Source: Thioalkalivibrio sp. ALJ7
Lineage (GTDB): Bacteria > Pseudomonadota > Gammaproteobacteria > Ectothiorhodospirales > Ectothiorhodospiraceae
DNA: 64,000 nucleotides
Assembly: GCF_000376865.1 (NCBI RefSeq)
Contig: NZ_AQXQ01000004.1
Span: 1 to 64,000 of the forward strand
Direction of reading: 5' to 3'
Position 1 is the first letter of the stretch. The number at the start of each line of letters is the position of its first letter. Below, piece after piece: positions 54,502 to 62,000 of this stretch. The translations under genes and the position numbers were made by a program. Under the pieces are notes generated by a model, which worked only from the letters and a program-made list of their open reading frames with translations, was not told the origin of the DNA and made no database searches.

Positions 54502-55062
54502 ATGAACCGGATGCAACCAATCCACCACCCGTTGATAACCACCCTCTTTGCGATCCTGCTGCTGGCTGCCACCGGCAGCCCGGCCACCGCGGAGGTCACT
54601 GTCACAATGCCGGGCCCCTGGGGCGACTATGACGAGACCCTGGACAACCCGGCCACCGTGGACGCCACCGAGGCCTTCCAGCGCTTCCGCCAGCAGAGCA
54701 TGCAGGGCACCTCGGCCACCTACCGCAGCGTCGAACAGATCCTGCGCTACGACGCGCCTTTCGCCGAACGCCTGCCCGACCTGGCCGAAGAACTGGCGCA
54801 GCGGGCCGCGGACATCGACACCTGGTTCGCGCGCGAGACCCCGGCGCGGGACGGCGAACCCGGCGCCCTGCCCGGGGCCTGGGAGGATCCGGAATTCGCG
54901 GACTACAAGGCGGCCTTCGGCGAAGCCACCGCCGAGCTAAAAAGAAAGGTGGACGCGGCTGAAGACCTGGACAACCCGGAGTTTCAAGTCCGCGCCACCG
55001 AGGTGCTGAACGGCGTACGCCACCATTGCCTGGCCTGCCACGACAACTTCCGACGCCGCTGA
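54502..55062 (+). CDS. Cytochrome c'-like exported protein
   Basis: 186 aa from ATG 54502 (GGGAGA six nt upstream). A signal peptide (about residues 1-33, cleavage near ATA-EV) is followed by a four-helix-bundle-like chain with a single haem motif CLACH close to the C-terminus (VRHHCLACHDNFRRR), as in cytochrome c'. It starts 21 bp after the porin gene, so both should be under the cobalamin riboswitch. A redox or ligand-binding role in the periplasm is likely; the reason for B12 control is unclear. Confidence 0.85.
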   Translation: MNRMQPIHHPLITTLFAILLLAATGSPATAEVTVTMPGPWGDYDETLDNPATVDATEAFQRFRQQSMQGTSATYRSVEQILRYDAPFAERLPDLAEELAQRAADIDTWFARETPARDGEPGALPGAWEDPEFADYKAAFGEATAELKRKVDAAEDLDNPEFQVRATEVLNGVRHHCLACHDNFRRR

Positions 55063-55078
55063 ACCAAGCGACCGCTTC

Positions 55079-55161
55079 GGGGCCGCCGCGCGGCGGCCCC
55101 CTTCGCCTGCAAGCAGGCTCCAACGGCTTCCCGGCCGAGAAGGAGCCTGCTTGCAGGCGAA
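55079..55161. repeat. Palindrome plus REP-like inverted pair
   Basis: A perfect 22-bp palindrome (55079-55100) is followed by the inverted pair TTCGCCTGCAAGCAGGCTCC (55102-55121) and its exact complement (55142-55161). The GCCTGCTTGCAGGC core is the REP type known from Pseudomonas and relatives; a second pair is at 58957-59034. Rest of the 228-bp gap before cobB (55162-55290): nothing recognised. Confidence 0.8.
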
Positions 55162-55290
55162 CACCGGGATCAGCGCCAAACTGGCCGCGCATTCAGCAAG
55201 GCCATGGCCGCCCCCATCACAGGGTCCGCGTTTGCACACCCAGACATGCCGTACAAAAGAGTTTCACCCCTGGGCGACTTTCAGCAAAAG

Positions 55291-56586
55291 TCAGTCAGAA
55301 AGGAACAGCGCCGCAACGGCTTCGGGGTTCGAAGGAAAATACGCATGGAGATAACCCGCGGTCAGTCGACCGTCGCGATAAATCGCTTCGGAGGCCGTTC
55401 CTCCGTCACGCGCACGGATGCAATGAACGAGCGGCTCCCGATCGACCTCGGCATGCGTATGGTGGAACGTGTGGCCCCGCAGTTCGCCTTCAGGCAGCGG
55501 GGCGCTTTGCAGCCCGAGCCCCTGCAGCCGCGCCTCCAGGCACGCACGCCCTGGGATCACACCCGCCATAGATGCGCGATGTCCATCGCGGTCGGTCAGC
55601 TCGTCCAGCAGGTAAAGGAATCCGCCGCATTCGGCGAGGAGGGGCCGGCCCCCCAGTTGATGCTGCGCGAGGTCTTCTTTGAGTCCAGTATTAGCCTCCA
55701 GGGCATCCAGGTGGAGTTCCGGGTACCCCCCGGGTAGCCAAACGGCATCGACGTCCGGCAGGCGGTCGCCAGCCACCGGAGAGAAGAACTCCAGCTCGGC
55801 ACCCATCGCACGCAGCAGATCCAGGTTGCCGGGATAGGTAAACGCAAACGCGGCATCTCGAGCGATCGCGATCCGCGTGCCTTCGAGTCTGGGCTCGATC
55901 GCCGGCATCGGCTCCGGCTCGAAGGTGACCGCTGCCGGGAGTTCCGTCACCCCAGCCTCGGCAATCGCCTCGGCGGCGGCTTGCAGGCGAGCATCAAGGT
56001 CGTCGATCTCACCTGCCTGCACCAGGCCCAGATGACGATCCGGCACACTGAGTGCCTCATTGCGCGGTACGGCACCGTAGAAGTGCACGCCCTCGGGCAT
56101 ACTCTCGGCCAGCATCTGGCCATGACGAGCACTCCCCGTGCGATTGGCGATCACACCCGTTAGCGAGAGATCGGAGCGGTAGGTCGCCAACCCATGAACG
56201 ACCGCACCGAAGGTCTGGGCCATACCACTGGCATCGATCAATGCCAGCACCGGCAGGCCAAAACGAACCGCCAGATCCGCCCCTGACGGGTCGCCATCGA
56301 ATAGACCCATGGAACCCTCGACCAGGATCAGGTCGGCTTCCTGCGCGGCCGCGTAGAGCTTCGCCTTGCAGGCGGCCTCGCCCACCATCCATAGGTGTAG
56401 TGGGTCGACCGGATGCCCGGAAGCCTGCTCGAGAATCATCGGATCGAGGAAGTCGGGGCCGGTCTTGAACACCCGCACGCGTAACCCCCGGTTCCTGTGG
56501 TAGCGAGCGATAGCAGCAGTGATCGTGGTCTTGCCCTGTCCCGAGGCCGGGGCAGCAACGAACGCGGCGGGGCAGCTCACACTCAC
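55291..56586 (-). CDS. cobB: Cobyrinate a,c-diamide synthase
   Basis: 431-aa enzyme that amidates carboxylates a and c of cobyrinic acid with glutamine and ATP. The N-terminal P-loop (FVAAPASGQGKTTITAAI) and a C-terminal class I glutamine amidotransferase domain (LPGGYPELH, nucleophile Cys in LLAECGGFLYL, GHTFHHT) are complete. Its start overlaps cobO by 4 bp. It is the last gene of the minus-strand corrinoid cluster. Confidence 0.95.
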   Translation of the reverse strand: MSVSCPAAFVAAPASGQGKTTITAAIARYHRNRGLRVRVFKTGPDFLDPMILEQASGHPVDPLHLWMVGEAACKAKLYAAAQEADLILVEGSMGLFDGDPSGADLAVRFGLPVLALIDASGMAQTFGAVVHGLATYRSDLSLTGVIANRTGSARHGQMLAESMPEGVHFYGAVPRNEALSVPDRHLGLVQAGEIDDLDARLQAAAEAIAEAGVTELPAAVTFEPEPMPAIEPRLEGTRIAIARDAAFAFTYPGNLDLLRAMGAELEFFSPVAGDRLPDVDAVWLPGGYPELHLDALEANTGLKEDLAQHQLGGRPLLAECGGFLYLLDELTDRDGHRASMAGVIPGRACLEARLQGLGLQSAPLPEGELRGHTFHHTHAEVDREPLVHCIRARDGGTASEAIYRDGRLTAGYLHAYFPSNPEAVAALFLSD

Positions 56587-57197
56587 AGCTCGATCCCCTT
56601 CTGTGCCTTGATGCCCGCCTTGAAGGCGTGCTTCACCATCTGGATGTCGCTAACGGTATCCGCGGCGTCGACCAGCGCCTGCGGTGCGGCACGACCAGTG
56701 GTAATCACATGCTGCATCGGCGGGCGCGCGGCCAGCACCTCCAGGACCTCGTCCACGTCCAGGTACTGATATTTCAGCGCGATATGCAGCTCGTCCAGCA
56801 ACACCATGTCGACCGCCGCATCGGTAAGCATGTCGCGGGCATGGGCCCAGGCCTCTTTTGCTGCGGCGACATCCTTGTCGCGGTCCTGGGTCTCCCAGGT
56901 GTAGCCCTCGCCCATCACGTGGTACTGCACGTGGTCCTGACCACGGAAGAAGGCCTCCTCGCCGGTGGCAAACTGACCCTTGATGAACTGCACGATGCCG
57001 ACCTGCATGCCGTGCCCGAGCGCACGGGCCACCATGCCGAAGCCCGACGAGCTCTTACCCTTACCGTTGCCACCCAGCACCAGGAAAACGCCGCGCTCTT
57101 CCTGCGCCTCGGCAATCCGGCGATCGATCACTTCCTTCTTGCGCGCCATGCGCTGCGCGTGGCGTTCGGCCTTGGCCGCGTCGGTATCGTTGGTCAT
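56583..57197 (-). CDS. cobO: Cob(I)yrinic acid a,c-diamide adenosyltransferase (CobO/BtuR type)
   Basis: 204-aa enzyme attaching the 5'-deoxyadenosyl group to corrinoids. P-loop GGNGKGKSSSGFGMVAR near residue 42, VDMVLLDELHIALKYQYLDVDEV and the C-terminal VKHAFKAGIKAQKGIEL are typical. An unrelated PduO-type adenosyltransferase lies at the window end, so the strain encodes two types. Confidence 0.96.
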   Translation of the reverse strand: MTNDTDAAKAERHAQRMARKKEVIDRRIAEAQEERGVFLVLGGNGKGKSSSGFGMVARALGHGMQVGIVQFIKGQFATGEEAFFRGQDHVQYHVMGEGYTWETQDRDKDVAAAKEAWAHARDMLTDAAVDMVLLDELHIALKYQYLDVDEVLEVLAARPPMQHVITTGRAAPQALVDAADTVSDIQMVKHAFKAGIKAQKGIEL

Positions 57198-57254
57198 GTC
57201 GCTCTCTCCTACAGTTCGTAATGGAAAAACGCGATGCGGGTGCGGCCGGACAAG

Positions 57255-58127
57255 CTACTGGGCCGCCGCCCACTCGGTGTGCCGCGTTTGAAGCTCGGCC
57301 AGTCCATCCAGGATCACCGGTGCCGGGTGCGAGAAATACCCGCTTGGCAGATTCACCACCCTCACCGGGCTCGATGCGACCACCGCTCGGCAGCTGCGAG
57401 CGTCGGACCCAGAGAAGGTGAACACCACGTCGGCGTCATACTGGTTGATCAGATCAGCCAGTTCGTCGGTGTCCTCCGACAGCCTCAGGTGATGCGCACC
57501 TGGCTGGTTCGCAACGACGTCGAATCCCGCGCGGGTGAAGGCATCATGCAGCCAGGTCTTCGGGCCGTACACGTAGGCTTGCGCGCTGCACGAGGACATC
57601 AGGACCGCACGCTCGCGGGAGGCCCCCACGGCATCGGCCGCCTCCTTCCACGCATCGTCGAATTCGGCGGCGCGCACCGCACCGTCGTCCAGGCCCGCAG
57701 CATCCGCAATGCGTTCGAGATTTTCGCGGACGGCATCCATCCCTTCGAAGCCGCCCAGCGCGATGGCCCGGGTCCCGGCCGGCACGGTATCGGCCCAGTC
57801 ATCGCGCTCGACCCAGCTCGAGGTGAACGCCAGATCCGGTTCGACGCGGCCGATCGCCTGCGCGTCCGGGTCCAGAATGCCGCCGGTATCCTCCACGTCG
57901 AGATCATCGTAGCGGCTCGCCCCCACGATGCAGGGGGTCAGGCCCAGGTACTCCAGCGAGTGCGTAATGTACGGTGACTGGCTGACAATCCGCGGGCACT
58001 CGCCCGCTGTCGCCGTTACCGGAAACACCAACCCCGCGGTTAGGACAAGGGCCAGAAACCCGGTCCCCGGGGTCCATGGCAAGCTGCAACCGAAAGCGCG
58101 CGTGTATCGGCAGACCTGAGTGATCAT
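57255..58127 (-). CDS. BtuF-like corrinoid/metal-binding periplasmic protein
   Basis: 290 aa from ATG 58127 (GGGGGAG upstream). A signal peptide (about residues 1-42, ending near ATA-GE) leads into a helical-backbone type substrate-binding fold: PRIVSQSPYITHSLEYLG, VEPDLAFTSSWV, HHLRLSEDTDELADLI. It is closest to BtuF/FecB. No BtuC or BtuD is in the window; its neighbours are DUF2149 and ExbB-like genes. It could bind cobalamin, cobinamide, haem or free cobalt chelates. A frame open farther upstream has no homology. Confidence 0.8.
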   Translation of the reverse strand: MITQVCRYTRAFGCSLPWTPGTGFLALVLTAGLVFPVTATAGECPRIVSQSPYITHSLEYLGLTPCIVGASRYDDLDVEDTGGILDPDAQAIGRVEPDLAFTSSWVERDDWADTVPAGTRAIALGGFEGMDAVRENLERIADAAGLDDGAVRAAEFDDAWKEAADAVGASRERAVLMSSCSAQAYVYGPKTWLHDAFTRAGFDVVANQPGAHHLRLSEDTDELADLINQYDADVVFTFSGSDARSCRAVVASSPVRVVNLPSGYFSHPAPVILDGLAELQTRHTEWAAAQ

Positions 58128-58180
58128 CGGAAACTCCCCCTTGTTTGCTGCCCGCGGGCCAACTCGGCACGCAACCGCGT

Positions 58181-58471
58181 TCACTCGCCGATCAGGATCA
58201 TGCGACCGGTCTCCGGATCGCGGTACACCTGCCCCATGGATTCGTAACCGGAGCCGGTCTCGCCCGCGCCTTCCGGCGGGTCGGGGATCTCCCGGCCCGA
58301 CTCGATCTCGGCACCGCCGCTGGCCGGTTCCAGTCCGCTGCCCGAGGCGGCCATCACCACCATCAGGCCGACGGCGAACACCAGCATGATGTCGGCCAGA
58401 TTGGCCAGCGGGCCCATCGGCTCCTCGTCCGGCGCATCGAAGCGCGAGGCGCGGTAGTGCGGGACCCTCAT
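58181..58471 (-). CDS. DUF2149 membrane protein
   Basis: 96 aa with one membrane helix near the N-terminus (LANLADIMLVFAVGLMVVMAAS), then a periplasmic segment ending in DPETGRMILIGE, as in DUF2149 proteins. The helix has an Asp at its start (NLADIMLVF) like ExbD/TolR. DUF2149 genes are known next to CobN-like and ExbB/TolQ-like genes, so it may be the ExbD partner of the next-door channel. The start overlaps the exbB-like stop by 4 bp. Confidence 0.85.
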   Translation of the reverse strand: MRVPHYRASRFDAPDEEPMGPLANLADIMLVFAVGLMVVMAASGSGLEPASGGAEIESGREIPDPPEGAGETGSGYESMGQVYRDPETGRMILIGE

Positions 58472-58911
58472 GCCGCTGCCTCCAGGCGCTCCATCGCAGC
58501 GTCATACCAACGCCGCCGGAGGCGTCCGAGCAGGAAGCCGAGGATGCCCACCAGTAGCCCCAACACCGTGGTATTGAAGGCCACCGTAACCGCCTGGGCG
58601 AGGATTTCCAGTTCCCCACGCCCCATCGCGGCCAGGCCCGGGCCCAGTGGGATCAGCGTGCCCATCAGCCCGAGCATCGGGCCGATGCGTGCCAGCAGAT
58701 CCGCGCGGTCGATCCGCCGCCGGGCACGGTAGGCCAGCCGTTCAGCATCGCCGCTCAGTTCCAGGCGACGCACCCCCCCGGAGCGTTCACCCAGTGCCAG
58801 CCCCAGCTCCCAGACGGCCACCGCGACCAGCACCAGCAGACCGACGATCACCGGCTCCAGCAGCCAGCGCACTACGGTATCCATCAGTTCCATCGTGATC
58901 GAGAACGGCAT
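58468..58911 (-). CDS. MotA/TolQ/ExbB-type proton channel protein
   Basis: 147 aa with three membrane helices (about 12-35, 78-98 and 106-128). The second and third carry MLGLMGTLIPLGPGLAAM and AVTVAFNTTVLGLLVGILGF, the ExbB/TolQ channel signature. It lacks the large cytoplasmic loop of ExbB (about 240 aa) and is shorter than usual. With DUF2149 it should form a proton-driven motor, and its neighbour cobN suggests what it drives. GAGG precedes ATG 58911. Confidence 0.88.
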   Translation of the reverse strand: MPFSITMELMDTVVRWLLEPVIVGLLVLVAVAVWELGLALGERSGGVRRLELSGDAERLAYRARRRIDRADLLARIGPMLGLMGTLIPLGPGLAAMGRGELEILAQAVTVAFNTTVLGLLVGILGFLLGRLRRRWYDAAMERLEAAA

Positions 58912-58956
58912 TCGCGTTTACCTCGTTACCCTTGGTTCATTAATGACCCCGGCCCC

Positions 58957-59034
58957 GTAGAAGCCTGCTTGCAGGCGAACGCTCCTGCCCGTGTCCGACT
59001 TTGGCAGGGGCTTCGCCTGCGAGCAGGCTTCTAC
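58957..59034. repeat. REP-like inverted pair
   Basis: GTAGAAGCCTGCTTGCAGGC (from 58957, arm to 58979) and its near-complement at 59012-59034 (one mismatch) form a stem with a 32-nt loop. The core equals that of the repeat at 55102-55161. It lies between the CobN-like gene and the ExbB-like gene, in the 144-bp gap. Confidence 0.8.
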
Positions 59035-59055
59035 AGCAAACCGATCCGGCGAGCG

Positions 59056-62000
59056 TTATCGCCTCCGGCCCGCGGCGATACCGCCGAGCAGCAGCAGGAA
59101 CAGCACACCGGCGACCAGCCACGGGAGCCAGGGCATGCCCCCCGCCTCGTCGCCAGCCTCCTGCCCGCCGTCGGCCTCGGCCGATTCGGGGATCTCCTGC
59201 ATCTCTTGCGCCGCCGGGTCTTCCAGCGGCTGGATCTCGGTTACCCGGCTGGGGTCCGACTCCGGTTCGGTACGGTCGATCTGGGCCGCCCCGCGCACCG
59301 CCTCGAAGGCCTCGCGCAGTTCCGGATCGTCCAACCGCTCGGCGACCTCGTCGAGCATCGGATGGTCGGGTCGGGTGTGCCCGCTGCCCGGCAGGCCATG
59401 CTCGGCCACCAGCTCGGCAAAGCGCTCGGACAGCGCCTCCAGCACATCCGCGTCGGCATCCCAGAACCCATAGCTGGCCGCGACCAGGTGCACGGCCTGC
59501 AGGTGCGTCTTCACGTGCACGTTGTGGCCATCGGCCAGGAATTCGTCCAGGCCCAGGTCGTGGCGGTCCCGCAGGTACACGTCGTGCACCTCGTCCCAGA
59601 CCCAGGAGCGGACGATCTCGGGGTTGGTCACCTGCCAGCCCCAGAGGTTATCGACGAAGTCGCGGGCCATGGTCCGCGCCCCGGCATAGCCGTGGTCCAT
59701 CAGCGGCTCGATCCATTGTGGATTGAGGTTCTGACCCTGGAGTTCGCGCATCAGCGCACGACCCAAGGTCTCCACCCGCGGGTCGTCCGGGTCGGCGTGC
59801 TGCAGCACGCGGTTATCCGGCACCGCGCCGCGGATCGACTCCACAGCGGTGGACAGGCCGCCCTGGAAATCAAAGCCGTCGTCGTTATCCAGCAAGCCAT
59901 AGAGGTGAGAGGCACGCCCCAGGTAGGTACGCCCGACCGCGCCCAAGCGGGCCTCGAAAGCCTCGTGCGCCGACTCGCCCGACAGTTCGGCGCCATAGGC
60001 GTGGCCCATGCGACGCAGGTAGGCCGCCCCCAGCTCGGCGCGGTCCTCCCAGGCGCCGGAACGATCAGCGAGCCTGTTGACCCCGGCACCGTAGGCGCCT
60101 GGCGCGGTACCGAACACCCGCAGGGCGGCCTGTTCACCGGCGGTAGCGCCATCGAGCCCGGCTGCGCGCAAGGCCAGGGTGTCCTCCACCCACTGCGCCG
60201 CCACGTCATTGCGCGCAAGCGGCTCGTCGCCCGGATCACGGAGATCCTCGCCGAGCGGGGCCAGGGCCGTTTGCAGGGCTTCTTCCAGCTCGGGGTGCCG
60301 TTCGAGGATGGTCTCCGAGGCACCGTCCAGCGCGAGACGCGCCGCGCGGTCCAGCCAGACCAGTTGATCTTCATAGAGGTCGCGGAACAGGCCCGACGTG
60401 GTGAACAGGGCGTCACGGCGGCGATCGCGGTCGATCTCGTCGAGATCCATGCGTTCCAGGCCCTCGACGATGCCGCGACTGTTCCAGGCTGGGCGAATGC
60501 CCAGCATGTCGAGTCCGAAGCCAACCATCACGCCTTCGTCGCGCACTGTGTCCGAGGCCCACAGGATGATGGCCTCGCTGCCATCCGCCTCCGGGTCGCC
60601 GTGCTCGCGGGCATCGGCCGCCAGCTCCTGACCGATAGCCCAGGCGATCCGGGTTGGTACCAGATCTGCGGCCAGAGCATGGAAGTTGCGTCCGGTCGGC
60701 AGCACTTCCGGAGTCCGGATCGGGTCATTGCCCTGCCCGGGCGGGACAAAACGCCCTTCCAGCGCCGCCAGCAGATGTGCGCGCTCGCTGGCCGGCGAGC
60801 CGCGCAACTTCGCATCCCAGTCGTCGCCGATCTCGTCATCGCCAGCCATCGACGCAAGCATGGTGTCCACAGCCTCGTCGCTCCAGTCACGACCGAACAC
60901 GTGCAAGCCCAGCGGCATCTGGTCCTCCTGCATGTCGGTCAGGTAGTGGCCGATCTCGTGGACCAGCAGCTCCTCGTCCATCTCCGCCAGCGGGGTATCC
61001 CCGTGATCGTGATCATGGCCATGGTGGTCGTGATGATCGCCCGAATCCCCGTGATCATCGTCGCCATGAGCCGCATGAGTCTCCTGATGACCGTGTTCGT
61101 TGGCAGGTTCGTGCGCTTCATCCCCGTGTTCGCGGTGATGGTCCGCGTGGCGATTTTCGTCCGCATGGTCTTCGCCATGTCCGGAGTCGGACTCGTCGTG
61201 GTGCCCCTCGTGATGACCCTCGTGGTGATCGCCGTGGTGATCGCCGTGGTGATCGCCGTGGTGATCGCCGTGGTGATCATCATGGTGATGCCCATGATCG
61301 TGATGATGACCCCGCGCCAGCTCACGCTCGATGGTCTCGGTCAGGCCGAGGTCCTCGATGCGTTCGCGCAGGGTCTGGGCGGCACGCGAGCGCGTCGCGG
61401 CATCCGGCTGCGCGGCGGCCTCGTAGGTCTCCACCAGCTGACGCAGCTCCAGCAGGCTGTCGTACAGCTCGGTGGCCGCCAGCGGCGGGGTCAGGTGGCT
61501 GATCATCACGCCCATGGACCGGCGCTTGGCCTGGATGCCCTCGCCCACGCCGTCGACGATGTAGGGATAGATGATCGGCAGCTCGGCACCCAGGATCTCG
61601 GGGTAGTCGTCCGGGGTCATGCCGGCGCGCCGGCGCGGCAGGAACTCGCGGGTCGAATGGCGCCCGACATAGACCAGCGCATCGGCCTCAAAATGGTTGC
61701 GGATCCAGTGATAGAAGCCGACATACTGATGGGTCGGCGGGAAGGTCGTGTTGGCGTGCAGCAGGCGCTCGCTGACCTCCCAGCCGCGCGGCGGCTGCGG
61801 GCCGATGAACACGTTGCCGAACTCGATCCCCGGGAACAGCATCTCGCCGTCGCGGGTCATCGCCTCGCCGGGGGCCTCGCCCCATCCCGTAAGGCCCGGG
61901 ATGCCGGTACGCACCAGCGCCTTGCGCGAACTCTCCGTAGTCGCGTGTTCGTCCGCACCGGAGAGCGTGGCCTCCCATGCCGCCTCGAACTGGGCGAGCA

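Noticed and set aside
61221-61280. Tandem repeats as a CRISPR array
   Set aside because: Units are 12 bp, contiguous with no spacers, and code in frame for HHGD in the CobN-like protein. I saw no other array-like repeats in the window.
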